NCBI GenBank assembly: GCA_963921195.1
Contig: OY992539.1
Coordinates: 157,107,162-157,171,161, forward strand
Direction: 5' to 3'
Origin: Pegoplata infirma
Taxonomy: Eukaryota > Arthropoda > Insecta > Diptera > Anthomyiidae
Length of the DNA: 64,000 bases
Shown here: positions 32,670 to 43,100 of the stretch, one piece after another
Position numbering within the stretch: the first letter of the stretch is position 1
Layout of the letters: each line of letters begins with the position of its first letter
Notes under the pieces: generated by a model
Database searches by the model: none
Told to the model about the DNA's origin: nothing
The model's input: only the letters and a program-made list of their open reading frames with translations
Translations under genes and position numbers: made by a program

Positions 32670-33937
32670 ATGCGAAGAAGCCCTCGAAATACTGCATCTA
32701 CGGGTAGTCCACACGGTAGTTTAACAAATACTGGTCTCCCAAGCCAAAGCAACATGCAAAGCTCTACTTCCAACACTTCTTACATTTCAAACGCTTCAGC
32801 ACAAGCCCAAAATAATTTACCTGCAGCTAGCCAACCACAGGTAACTAGTTGCATAACTCTCACCGAGAGTCAGTTCAGGGAACTGATAGGTGGATTGACC
32901 ATGAACCAAAATAAAAAATCTACATTTAGTACATGTTCGTCGCGATTTAATGGAGATAGAAACACAACAAATGTAGAAGACTTTTTAGCAACCATACTGG
33001 TATATAAAAGTGCCGAAAATATCACGGACGTGAATGCTCTCACCAGCCTACCATTGCTCCTCGAAGGCTACGCTTCAACCTGGTGGCAGGGGGTAAAAGA
33101 TGAGGCCAAATCGTTTGATGATGCGGTAGCTTTGTTAAAGAAAGCATTTGCTCCTCCAAAACCGGATTGGCGAATCTTTAGCGAAATTCTTCAGGATCGT
33201 CAGAAAACCGCTGAATCTATAGATTTGTTTCTATGCCGTAAGAGAAGATTATTTGCACAACTTTCGGAGAAATTAAGTGAAAAGGTACAATGGACTATTT
33301 TAAGTCTGAGCGCCATGGACTTGCCTAAAAATTTACCTATTTTTAGGCTTGTACAACCCACCCTCAACTCAAGTGAAAAGGTTATGATAAATATGATTTT
33401 TTATCAACTAAATTCATTACTCCGGGAAAAATCTCTCGTAATACTTTTGATACCTTTCAAGAGCTATTATCAAAAGCTCGTGAAGATGAAATGGTAATTA
33501 AGGAAAATAACCAGGAAAGAGTAGAGCCTGCTAAGCAAGTTGAAAATCTTGAAAAAACCACCTCAAAATCCTCCTATTGCAGAAAACGTAACCACACTGT
33601 GGAAAATTGCTACAAAAAGATGGAAGCTGACAAGCATTCAATGGTAAAAGAGCCAGAAGTCAAACTTAGTTGCTATGGTTGTGGTGCTGCCGGATATTAT
33701 CGGTCAAACTGCCCGTCATGCAATAATATTGCTGGTCCAAGTACGGAAAAACTTGATTTTAATTCCATGCACACAGCGATGGTTGGTCGTAACGTTTCAG
33801 TGGCCCAAATTAATGTTAACGGCTTGAATGGAGAAGCCTACTTTGACACAGCTGCCAGAACAAGCGTGGCTGGATTTCTTTTATACCTAAAGCTGAAACA
33901 AAAAGGTTTAAATTTGATAAAGTGTGTGCAGAAATAA
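32670..33937 (+). pseudogene. Arc-like Ty3/Gypsy gag, copy 1
   Basis: First frame 32,670-33,497, continued in another frame to 33,937. A low-complexity Ser/Asn/Gln N-terminus is followed at about residues 85-210 by a capsid region (FRELIGGL; YASTWWQGV; AVALLKKAFAPPKP). Its layout, spacing and WWQGV motif match insect Arc and related Ty3/Gypsy Gags. After a frame change near 33,385 come ISRNTFDTFQELLSKARE and a knuckle-like SYCRKRNHTVENCYKK in which the first zinc Cys is Ser, then a second knuckle-like CYGCGAAGYYRSNC (33,682-33,723). Gag forms the particle and binds RNA. The frameshift makes this copy defective. The LTR and primer site upstream and the protease downstream show this is an element, not a domesticated Arc gene. 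Confidence 0.65.
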
Positions 33938-34166
33938 TACTAGCAGATGGCAAAGCTCGTAACGACAGTAGCTGATATAATCATTGGTAAACGCTACAAG
34001 AAAATCAAATTTATATGTCTACCGAACGCAGAAGGAAACAGAACGCTATTGGGAATTGATTTTCTTGAACAATGTGGAATTGTGCTGGACTGGGCCCAAC
34101 GAATATGGTGCTTTAAAGATGAGCCAAACAAACACTTTGAGTTTAAACTCCAAGAACCATGTGTAT
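33780..34166 (+). pseudogene. Retroviral-type aspartic protease remnant
   Basis: After the knuckle the frame reads GEAYFDTAARTSVAG, with DTA at the catalytic D-T/S-G/A position, followed in shifted frames by the strand LLGIDFLEQCGIVLDW near 34,051-34,098. A stop at 33,935 and frameshifts near 33,940 and 33,975 interrupt it. It is cut off by the TIR element at 34,167. No reverse transcriptase follows, so the rest of pol is missing here. Confidence 0.6.
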
Positions 34167-35293
34167 ACAGTAAAAAGTTTTGGGTTAAATTTAAAACCTA
34201 GCGGAATACATTTTAAACCACCTTGGAATTAAATTAAAAGTTAAAACCGAAATGGTTTATATGTTAAACCACATAGGGATTAAAAATTTGTTTTTCTTTA
34301 TGTTATTTCTTTTAGTTTTATTTTAATGCCAAAAAATAATTAAATTTCTCTCTTAAAAACTAATAAAAAATAAACGTCAAACGTCATCAAAAAATTGTAT
34401 TTCATCAAGTTTAAAATTAACACTTAACAAGGAATTGAAAACAGCTGTTATGTTGAGTGAGCAAAAACATCTTATTCATTCAATGAAAGCGTGGTAAAAA
34501 TATTTGCAATGTACGCAAAAGTAAAAAACTTATGGAAAATTTTACGATATCAGAATTTGTGATCCAGAAAGTGAAATTTTGACTCCGACCGGAATATTAA
34601 TATCAAGTAAGTATTGATTACTAACATTTTACAATCGTTTTTAATTAAATTTTGTTTAACCTTACTTTTAGACCAGCCGAATCTTGAAGCAGAAGGCAGA
34701 GACTGGAATTTTTGATTGGGCAGTGCATTCTTTAACTTTGAAAACCTTCCAGAAATAATTAATTACACAATACTGATCCAGCATCTGCTTTTGTTTCTTT
34801 TTGATGGAAAGACATCAACAAACCATGCCGAAATTGATTTGGAAGACCCCCAGGAATAATTTCGTAATATAGAAGCATTATCACTTTTCTATGTAGTTTT
34901 ACGGAGTGTGGGTGAAAAATGCATCAACATTCCTCTTGATTTTAACATTATTCAGGTATTTGATCTGTATTTTAAGTCTTCTTATTATTCAATACACAAA
35001 AATATTAAAAAAACATAACCTTACTTTTGTTTTATTTATTTTTGGGTAAATTTTATATTTTTAGTCCTGCCTAGATTAAAATTAACACCCGTTTAGGTAT
35101 AAAATTATTAACATTAATAAAACTATTTTGGACTTATTTTAACACAAAAAATAGGTTAAAAAGCCACTCTCTCACTCTCTTTTTATCTCTTTAAAAGTAT
35201 ACTTTTAATGGAATTAATTTAATTCTTTTTGTCTTTGATATATATACACACCAGCTAGGAATTAAAATTAACCCAAAACTTTTTACTGTGTAC
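34167..35293. mobile_element. 1.1-kb TIR DNA element
   Basis: Inverted repeats of about 35 bp: ACAGTAAAAAGTTTTGGGTT...CCTAGC on the left, GCTAGG...AACCCAAAACTTTTTACTGT on the right. Subterminal AAACC/GGGTTAA repeats. It truncates the Arc-like element. TSD not clear. Confidence 0.7.
34530..34955 (+). pseudogene. Decayed gene fragment, unrecognised
   Basis: Weak coding look with an intron: donor AAGTAAGT near 34,610, acceptor TTTTAG 34,666-34,671, then an amino-acid run with two stops (LEAEGRDWNF; LPEIINYTILIQHLLLFLFDGK; IEALSLFYVVLRSVGEK) ending at another donor-like CAGGTATTT. I do not recognise the family. It lies inside the TIR element, so it may be the element's own gene or a captured fragment. 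Confidence 0.35.
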
Positions 35294-35305
35294 TAAACAG
35301 CGTTT

Positions 35306-35766
35306 TTATTAAGGACAGAACTAATCCTAACAAAACTTACAGAAATGATGTCAAAAATTTTTTCAGCTGGTTTGAACATTCAAATATTCAAAACAACGAT
35401 TATTCTCCGGGTTTCGTAAACTATGTTTTTGAAGATTCGGTACCCACTGATTTAGAAATGCCAAATAAGTCTTCAAAACTATTTCCACCGTTGATTAAGT
35501 CAAAATATGAAGAATACTGTGATGATATCTTTCAGCCAATTGACTTAAATTATTTTGACATTAAATTTGAAAACGATTATAAACGTTATTTTGCAAACCA
35601 TTATGCTCCGAGCTATATTGAGCCAGGGGGAGCAAAAGATCCTTCCATAATCACCAAATTTAACACTGATTGCAAAGTTTGGACATATTGGGATGATTTA
35701 ACTGCAGAAAATTTTACTTTAAAAAAAATAAAACAACAGGAAAATCATCTACAACAAATCCTATAA
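35306..35766 (+). CDS. Unrecognised open frame
   Basis: About 150 codons stay open from just after the TIR element (VFIKDRTNPNK) to a stop at 35,766. A Met is available at 35,458 (102 codons). Polar and aromatic-rich (NYFDIKFENDYKRYFANHYAP; CKVWTYWDDLT), without signal peptide or membrane segment. An acceptor-like AAACAG precedes it at 35,303. No family recognised; it may be the last exon of the decayed gene at 34,530. Confidence 0.35.
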
Positions 35767-35769
35767 CAA

Positions 35770-35852
35770 ATGCAACATCGGTCCTCACTGCAGTTGGGTC
35801 TACGCCCCGGGATCGACGCGGAATTTACAATCCCGCCCAAGGACTGCAAAAC
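35770..35852 (+). mobile_element. 5' fragment of the non-LTR element at 40.2-43.7 kb
   Basis: GC-rich sequence (GGGATCGACGCGG...CAAGGACTGC) unlike its left neighbour. It would join directly to 40,216 if the Ty3/Gypsy element and one AAAAC were removed, so it is the separated 5' end of that element. Confidence 0.6.
35848..35852. repeat. Target-site duplication of Ty3/Gypsy element, left
   Basis: AAAAC, repeated at 40,216-40,220 directly after the 3' LTR. Confidence 0.75.
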
Positions 35853-36063
35853 TGTAATGTGAATACCCCTTATACTAATTTTAATAATAAATTGAACACC
35901 CGGTATAGTTATAATCATTGTTATTGTTTACAACAATATTATACTTTCATAAACAAGAATAACCATTATTAATTTCTAACGGTAAACTTTAAACTAAGAA
36001 CATGAAATGTAGTAACTATAAAAAGAAGTCAATTAATAAAGTAACCTTGAAGCAAACATAACA
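35853..36063 (+). repeat. 5' LTR
   Basis: 211 bp, TGTAATGTG...CATAACA, matching the 3' LTR. TATAAAAA near 36,017 and AATAAAG near 36,034 could serve as promoter and polyadenylation signals. Confidence 0.9.
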
Positions 36064-36067
36064 TATT

Positions 36068-36084
36068 TTGGCGACGAGTGTGAA
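36068..36084 (+). promoter_or_regulatory. Primer-binding site of Ty3/Gypsy element
   Basis: TTGGCGACGAGTGTGAA starts five bases after the LTR. TGGCGAC is commonly seen at this place in Gypsy elements. The tRNA was not identified. Confidence 0.55.
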
Positions 36085-36165
36085 GAATCCCGTGTGCAGA
36101 AAAAAATAAAATTAAAAATGAAAAACGTGTTTTCATCAAGTAAATTAAGAGTCTTATAAAAAAAA

Positions 36166-37489
36166 ATGTCGTTCATTGGTTCAATAGAACAATTCGCTTT
36201 TGGAGATGACTTTTCGGAATATCTGGAAAGAATTGACAAAAAAAAAAAAAAATATAATTGCGGAACGCTTCAAATTTTACAATTGTTTACAAAAACCAAG
36301 TGAAGCAGTCGGAGAGTACATAATTAATTTAAAATTGCTAGCAGCCGAATGCAGTTTTGGTTTGTTCCTCAAAGAGGCTCTACGTGATCGTTTGGTTTGC
36401 AGTGTAAGCAGCAGTCAGCTCCAGACTAAATTATTGTCAACGGCAAATTTGACATGGGAGGACGCTTGTAAGTTGTCGCAGTCATTTGAGTTAGTTAATA
36501 ATGAACAAAAAGGTATGCAGCCGTCGTCGTCGTACGAGGTTAACAAAATATATCATCATCAACAAAACAAAAAGTTTCATAAATGTTCCAAATGTACAAC
36601 AAAACATGCAAACGGAGCTTGCCCTGCTAAAGAATGGACTTGTTTCCACTGCGGCAAAAAGGGTCACTCAGCTAAAGCTTGTTTGTCTCGTACAAGTAAA
36701 AAAGGTCAACAATCATTTCGAAAGAACCCGAGTAAAAATAATCATGTAAATGATTTGGAGTATAAATTGGGATCGTTAAACTGGATGAATAATATTGGGA
36801 CGCCCTTGCTTAATGAAGTGATGGTTGAGGGTAAAAAGTTGCTTATGGAAGTGGACACCGGCGCCGTGGTATCGGTTATATCTAATATAGACTATGAGTA
36901 TTATTTTAGAAATTTAAAATTACATTTTATTAATTGTCCACCTTTACAAGTTTTAACAGGAAATAATGTTGATGTACTTGGAGAAATATCTGTGAAAGTA
37001 AACGACAAAAACGATTTTAAACTATTGGTAGTTAAATCCAAGCGCCAATTTACACCATTAATGGGTCGAAATTGGATCGATGTGTTGTTTCCTTGTTGGA
37101 GAAATTTTTTCCTCAAATCAAGTGGTGAGTCAAATGAAATTTTAACGGTTAATCAGCTCTGCCAATCACACATTATGGATGAATTAAAATGCAGTTTTCC
37201 CAATCTATTTTTGGAAAGTTTAGATCCGATAAAAAAATTTTCGGCTGACATTTTTATCAAACCCAATTCCCCACCAAAATTTTTTAAGGCTTATGCCGTA
37301 CCAATAAGTTTAAAAAGCGCAGTTGAGGCTGAGTTAAATCGTATGACTGAAGAAGGTATCATACAGTCGGTCCGTAGTAGTAATTGGGCAGCGCCTATTG
37401 TGTGCGTAATGAAGAAAGATTCTAATGTAAGGATTTGTGGAAATTTTAAAATAACAATTAATCCTGTTATAGAAATGGATTACCGTTGA
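36166..37489 (+). pseudogene. Gag, protease and start of reverse transcriptase
   Basis: Met 36,166 opens a short Gag N-terminus (SFIGSIEQFAFGDDFSEYLERIDK) that runs into an A15 tract at about 36,238-36,251, after which the frame shifts and continues from the ORF beginning at 36,200. The middle of the usual Gag N-terminal domain, some 70-80 residues, is absent at this tract. Numbering from 36,200: AERFKF 19-24, knuckle C146-x2-C149-x4-H154-x4-C159 (with an earlier Cys-rich stretch 127-139), protease DTG 217-219 and LMGRNW 285-290, and the first RT part to 427 (AAPIVCVMKK, VRICGNFK). A small deletion at the PLP-type site near 37,480 shifts the frame into the next ORF. Not functional. Confidence 0.85.
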
Positions 37490-39312
37490 TTGATGATATT
37501 CTCACAAGCATGAGAGGCAAAAAGTGTTTTTGTATTCTTGATTTAAGTAAAGCGTATTTACAGCTGTCTGTAAATTCAGCATGTCGTAGTTTTTTGACCA
37601 TAAATACTCATATGGGTTTGTTTCAATTTTGCCGGTTACCTTTTGGTGTTTCCACGGTACCAATGATTTTTCAAAGGGTTATGGATCAAATTATTCAAGG
37701 CCTGGATGGCGTCGCTGTATATCTAGATAATATATTAGTGGCTGGTATCAGTAAACAGGAATGTAAAAGCAATTTACATAAAGTTTTAAATAGATTACAG
37801 GAATACAATGTGAAAATTAATTGGAAAAATTGTAAACTTTTAGTGAATACCATTGAGTATTTAGGTCATACTATCACATGCGAAGGCATAAGACCGTCAA
37901 ATAACAAAATGGAAGCTATAATGCTAGCTCCAGAACCCGCAAATGTTGATCAGCTCCAAAGTTTTTTGGGGTTGTTAAATTACTACTCAAAATTTTTACC
38001 GAATAGCTCTACAGTATTATCACCTTTGTATTACTTATTACGTAAAGACGTAAAATGGTATTGGAATGAAGAATGTTCCACAGCATTTAAAAGCTGTAAA
38101 CAATTGTTGTGTGATAATGATTTACTAGTGCATTTTGACCCTTGTAAACCAATAGTAATCGCTTGCGATGCTTCTCCGTACGGAGTTGGTGCTATTCTTA
38201 GCGTTGTTGTTGACGGTCAGGAGAGACCTTGTTATATGGTTTCGTCCACTTTAAGTAAAGCAGAGAAAAATTACTCTCAAATCCACCGAGAGGCATTAGC
38301 AGTGGTTTTTGCTATAAAAAAATTTCACAAATTTGTGTATGGTTACCCTTTTATAGTATATACTGACCACCAACCTCTTGAAAAACTCTTAGGAGATCAA
38401 AAAGCTTTGGCCAACATTGTTTCTGTTCGTTTTCACAGATGGATTTTGTTTTTAACAAATTATAATTGCAAAATCAAATACCGTCCAGGTTTAAAACAGA
38501 AAAATGTTGATGCTTTGTCACGTCTTCCACAGGAAGGTGAGACAAATGTACAAAACTTTAATGTTAATTTTTTTAATTTTGAAAATAATGCACCAATATC
38601 CTTAAATGAGATAATTAGATTTTCGGAAAAGGACCAAATAATCCAGGAAGTAATCAATTGTGTGAAAGATGATAATTGGCCTAAGTCTGCAAAATCTAAT
38701 AAATCATTAACTCCATATTATAACATAAAATTCTCTTTAGAATACAAGGACAAATGCTTGTTTTATGCAGATTGTCTAATAATACCAACAATCTTAAGAG
38801 AAAAAATTTTATCCTTATTACATGAAACGCATATTGGCGTCGTTCGTATGAAATTGTTAGCTCGTACTACACTTTGGTGGCCTTCAATTGATAAAAATAT
38901 TGAACAATATGTTTCGGCTTGCCCAACATGTCAAAAGATACAAAATAAAAAAAAAGATTGTCCAAATTTTACATGGCCTCCAACATCGTACCCTTTTGAA
39001 CGTGTGCACGTTGATCTTTTTCAATTCCAAACTTTCGATTTTTTAATTGTAGTTGATGATTTTACAAAGTGGATTGATGTTCATGTGCTATCAAAGACTA
39101 CTACAATTTTGGTAATCGAAAAACTAAAATGGTTATTTTCAAATTTTGGTTTCTGTTACACTCTAGTGAGTGATAATGGTCCCCAATTCCGAAGTGAAGA
39201 ATTTTCGTTATTTCTAAAATCAAACGGAATAAATCAAATGTTCAGCCCTGCATATCATCCTCCAAGTAATGGGTTGGCAGAAAGAGGGGACAAACCGTTA
39301 AACGTAGCTTAA
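37486..39312 (+). pseudogene. Reverse transcriptase, RNase H, integrase
   Basis: 608 codons. RT: LDLSKAYLQL (D19), LPFGVSTVPMIFQRVMD, and YLDN at 79-82 where active enzymes have YLDD/YVDD. The second catalytic Asp is Asn (codon AAT at 37,729-37,731), which should abolish polymerisation. RNase H: D228 (ACDASPYGVGA), E270, D294 (YTDHQPL). Integrase zinc site H446, H449, C479, C482; catalytic D510, D563 (SDNGPQF), E599 (SNGLAER). A frameshift follows directly after E599, giving a false C-terminus GDKPLNVA; the correct frame continues (QTVKRSLKAYF) for about 50 bases and shifts again near 39,345. Confidence 0.88.
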
Positions 39313-39349
39313 AAGCATATTTTTTGTCTAACAAGGAAAAAAAATATCG

Positions 39350-39919
39350 ATGCAAAATGTCGTACTAAATTTTTTATTTAAATATCGTAACACACCATCT
39401 ACTGTCACAGGTATTTGCCCAAGTGAATTAGTATTCGCATTTAAACCAATAACATTATTGTCATATTGTAAAACTAAAAAAGATTCACATATAGAACCAC
39501 TTCCGACAACTTACAAAATGAGAAAAAGTGAAGAAAAACGAGTATTTGAAAAAAGTATTAATTACAAAAACTTTAATCTCAAAGTTGGCCAAATTGTACT
39601 TTATTTGAATCCTTATCAAAATACTGATGTGAAATGGGTTAAAGGCACTATTTGCAAAAAAATAAATAACACATTGTATTTAATAGAAGTAAATAAGCGC
39701 CGTAGAGTGGCACACAGAAATCAATTAAAATTATGTGGTAAACAAGTAGTATTATCGGACACTGTTCAAACTAATAATATGGATCAAAATAATAGTGATG
39801 AAGAGGAATTTTTCGACGCCGAAAATCCTCCAGTGGAAGATAATATTGCACAAGAAGTTCAAGAATTACCTTTAAAAGAAAGATTAAGGAAAAAAAATAA
39901 TATAAACTACAAACCTTAA
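39350..39919 (+). pseudogene. Integrase C-terminal part
   Basis: 189 codons in the shifted frame: LFKYRNTPSTVTGICPSELVF, the region after the DDE core, then KVGQIVLYLNPYQNTDVKW and AHRNQLKLC, the SH3-like end typical of Gypsy integrases. It ends in an acidic tail. The Met at 39,350 is not a real start; it belongs to the Pol polyprotein. Confidence 0.8.
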
Positions 39920-39990
39920 ATTAATTATAAAATATTTATATTACTGGTATTTTTGTAAAATTGTATAAGAGTAATTAACCTAAAAATTTT

Positions 39991-40005
39991 AAAAAGGGAA
40001 AGAAA
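39991..40005 (+). promoter_or_regulatory. Polypurine tract
   Basis: AAAAAGGGAAAGAAA sits directly before the 3' LTR, the expected plus-strand priming site. Confidence 0.7.
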
Positions 40006-40215
40006 TGTAATGTGAATACCCCTTATACTAATTTTAATAATAAATTGAACACCCGATATAGTTATAAACATTGTTATTGTTTACAACAATATTATACTTT
40101 CATAAACAAGAATAACGAGTATTAATTTCTAACGGTAAACTTTAAACTAAGAACATGAAATGTAGTAACTATAAAAGAAGCCAATTAATAAAGTAACCTT
40201 GAAGCAAACATAACA
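40006..40215 (+). repeat. 3' LTR
   Basis: 210 bp, TGTAATGTG...CATAACA. It differs from the 5' LTR at a few sites (for example CCCGATATAG versus CCCGGTATAG, and one A fewer in TATAAAA). Confidence 0.9.
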
Positions 40216-40372
40216 AAAACCTCGGACACTGGAGTCCAGCATGTAGGTACAAGGAACCCACAAACCATACCCCCCCCCCCCCCCATTTTTCCCCACTGAA
40301 CAGACAACAAAGGCATGCCTGTTCAGACTAATACCTCTCCTAGCCGGTGACATAGAACAGAACCCTGGTCCA

Positions 40373-41053
40373 ATGACCAACAAGTGTAACAGGTGTGGAA
40401 GGTCCTTCACTGGTAAGGCCAAACCCATCAGATGTGCTGTGTGCGGAAACAGTGCACACCTTCGCTACTCGGGACTGAGGAATACCGATCTATATAGACC
40501 GGACTTCGTCGGTCCCTGCTGCAGAAGGCGTCAAGCTGCCAACACACGTAGCACACCTGTGGGTGAGGCACCAGATCGGCCTTCCACACCTGGTGTCCAA
40601 GCAGGACCACACTCGACCGACTCTACCAACGGACCACCAACCATTAGGGCCAGCACGTTGGAACCTTCACCAGGTCTTGATTTCAAGATATTACAGTGGA
40701 ATTGCAACGGGCTGAGCAGGAAGATCAAGGAGGTTACGGATTTCATGGACAAGAGACGCATCCTGATCGCGGCCCTCCAAGAAACTAAGCTGACGAGCAG
40801 GAATCCAATCTCCTGCTCGTCCAGCTATAGTATCATAAGGCAGGACCGCGAAAGGGATAAGGGCGGAGGCCTTGCTTTTCTTGTTCATGACTCTTTTAAC
40901 TTCCGACCGCTGTCCATCACATCGAACGACGATCACCTGGAACTCCAGGGGATAGCCGTTCGATCAGGAGAGGATGAGATTGAAATTGTAAAGTCTACAT
41001 CCCTCCAACAGCGGCCTGCCGTTCGGGATATCGTCCTTCCATTGAATTTTTAA
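40373..41053 (+). pseudogene. PHD-like finger and endonuclease N-terminus
   Basis: 226 codons from Met 40,373. The N-terminal 50 residues carry C5, C8, C21, C24, H29 and C50 of a C4-H-C3-type finger, but the expected Cys at 32 is Tyr and at 47 is Gly. After a Pro/Thr-rich linker the endonuclease begins at about 103 (FKILQWNCNGL; IAALQETKL; DKGGGLAFLVHDS). The frame shifts near 40,990, just before the VYIPP-type segment. Confidence 0.75.
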
Positions 41054-42600
41054 TGGAAGACGATAATAGAGTCATACTCGGTGACCTAAACGCTCACCAT
41101 GATTGCTGGCATTCTGAGCTGGAAAATGATGCGAGGGGTAATCTCTTTGCTGATGAAATTGACAACACAAATTACTGTGTTGTCAACGAGAGACACCCTA
41201 CTCGCATCACCGCAAACTGTCGCAGCTCACCAGATCTTTCGATAGTCAGCCCTGACCTTGTGGCCTTCACCACCTGGCATGCCGACATCGCCCTCAACTC
41301 TGACCACATCCCAATTACCGTCAAGATTGCAAAAAGTACGGACTTCATATCTGCTGAAGAACGGACTTTTGTAAACTTTCGGAAATCGGATTGGGTCAGA
41401 TTTGAGGAGATGACGGAAGTACAATTTAGTCTTCTGACTCCTCCCTCAACGTCATCAGAGGGAGAACGTAATATACGAAAGATCTTGGTCGATGCGAAAA
41501 ACCGCTGCATCCCGGCTGGACGCATTGCGAAAATGCGCCCAAATTTTCCACCGGAGGCATGTCGCCTAGCAGATAGGCGAGATGCCATCCGGAGGGAAAA
41601 TGTAGCGGACCCTCGTTTAAGGCAACTGAGCGCCGAGATTGAGGCTCTAGTCTCTGCTCACTGCAAAGACCTGTGGTTACGGCACCTTGAAGAGTCGGAT
41701 AAAGGTTCTAAGCGTCTTTGGTCGACGATAAAGAACCTTTCGAATCCCCGTAGAAGCGGAAGACCCACTCTCACTTTTGAGAGTGGCACGCCGCTTGACT
41801 CCCAAAAGTGCTGTGCTGCCTTAAACCAACAGTTTGTAGAGCATCCAGCTAGACCCAACAGGGACCAGAGAGTCATCCGAAGGAGGATCAGATCTCTACC
41901 TCACACAGAAGAAGTAGAGATCACTCCGGAGGATGTCTCTAAAGCTATCAAAGAAGCGAAAGCCTCCACGGCAATAGGTCCAGATGGTCTCGCTATGATC
42001 ATGCTTAAACACGTGGGGGAGAAAGGGTTGACGTACATGGCAGAAACATTTAGCCTGTGTGTTAACTCCTTGGAGATTCCAGACATGTGGAAGCTCGGGA
42101 AGATTATTCCCCTTCCCAAATCTGGGAAGCCCATTAACCTGGGGAGCTCCTACAGGCCTATAACACTACTGTCACCAGTGGTTAAGGTCCTGGAATCTGT
42201 CCTTCTCCCTTCTCTTAGGGAGAATCTCCCCATGGCGGACCACCAACATGGCTTTCGTTCTGGTCACAGCACAACAACTGCGTTGTGCGAAATCACGACA
42301 GCCATAGCCGGAGGCCTTAACAGTAAGCGCCCACACGAGAGGACCATTGTGGTCGCTCTCGATCTGTCTAAGGCCTTCGACACGGTCTGCCACACGCAGC
42401 TTCTGCAAGACCTGTATGACTCTACTCTCCCTAATGTCCACAAACGATGGTTGGCGAATTGCATGGCTGGGAGGCAGTCATATGTAGAGTTTAGTGGTTC
42501 CAGGTCGGGACTTCGGAGAAATAAACAAGGTGTTCCACAAGGGGGTGTCCTTTCACCCATCTTGTTCAACACATACATCTCCAAATGCCGACCCCACTGA
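41053..42600 (+). pseudogene. Endonuclease C-terminus and reverse transcriptase
   Basis: 515 codons in the next frame. Endonuclease: LGDLNAHHDCW (8-18) and LNSDHIPITV. RT: SYRPITLLSPVVKVLE (about 360-375), VALDLSKAFDTV with the first catalytic Asp, and KQGVPQGGVLSPILFNTYI. The frame is lost just before the YADD motif, which lies in the following ORF. Confidence 0.8.
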
Positions 42601-43100
42601 AATTGATATCCTACGCCGATGACTGCACAATTTTGTGCACAGGCAGGGATATCGAAGCCCTGGAGGAACAGCTTAACAGCTATCTGCCAACCCTGACAAA
42701 ATTTTTGGCAGATAGCAACCTCCAGCTCTCGACACCCAAGTCGACGGCCACGCTCTTCACCACGTGGACTAAAGAGGTAAACAGGGAACTCAATGTCCAC
42801 ATTAGTGGGCAGAGAGTTCCCACGGTGAAAACCCCCAAAATTCTTGGGGTTCACTTTGATAGCCTCTTTATGTTCGCGAGGCATTCTGAAGAGGTGACCA
42901 GGCGAGTGAAAGGGAGGAACTCCATTTTGAAAGCGCTAACGGGCAGCACCTGGGGTAAAGATAAGGAGACGATCTTGACTACATATAAAGCCATAGGTCG
43001 TCCCTTATCGATTATGCCTCCCCGGTATGGTCGCCGTCCGTTAGCGACACACAATGGAGAAAGCTCCAAACGGCGCAGAACACGGCCCTCAGGGTGGTAA
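42585..43100 (+). pseudogene. Reverse transcriptase active-site and thumb part
   Basis: Opens with LKLISYADDCTIL (catalytic YADD) and reads through the thumb region (LSTPKSTATLFTTW; KILGVHFDS). It shifts frame again near 43,010. Confidence 0.75.

Larger units (their letters stand above)
22667..33643. repeat. 10.98-kb duplicated block, copy 1
   Basis: From TAGTACACAATGTCAG to CAAGCATTCAATG this sequence is repeated at 52,038-62,973. The copies match almost base for base, including all nested elements and shared frameshifts. The only large difference I saw is 39 bp (31,441-31,479) absent from copy 2; others are about ten scattered substitutions and homopolymer changes. The left edge lies 9 bp before a predicted start codon. 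The right edge is where copy 2 is cut by another insertion. Confidence 0.92.
35853..40215 (+). mobile_element. Ty3/Gypsy LTR retrotransposon, complete but defective
   Basis: 4363 bp: LTR 35,853-36,063, primer site, gag, protease, reverse transcriptase, RNase H, integrase, polypurine tract, LTR 40,006-40,215, with 5-bp AAAAC duplications. Gene order pro-RT-RH-IN is that of Ty3/Gypsy. No envelope gene. The LTRs differ at about six bases plus one indel in 210, so the insertion is not recent. Coding sequence has a gag deletion, at least four frameshifts and an altered RT active site. Confidence 0.92.

Noticed and set aside
32670..33643. Domesticated Arc host gene
   Set aside because: Primer-binding site and LTR-like end upstream, protease downstream, and frameshifts argue for a decayed retrotransposon.
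35853..40215. Errantivirus-type element with envelope gene
   Set aside because: The space between the integrase C-terminus (39,919) and the LTR (40,006) is under 100 bp; no third ORF.
40272..40285. Regulatory poly-C element
   Set aside because: A plain C homopolymer in a retrotransposon leader, likely length-variable; no evidence of function.
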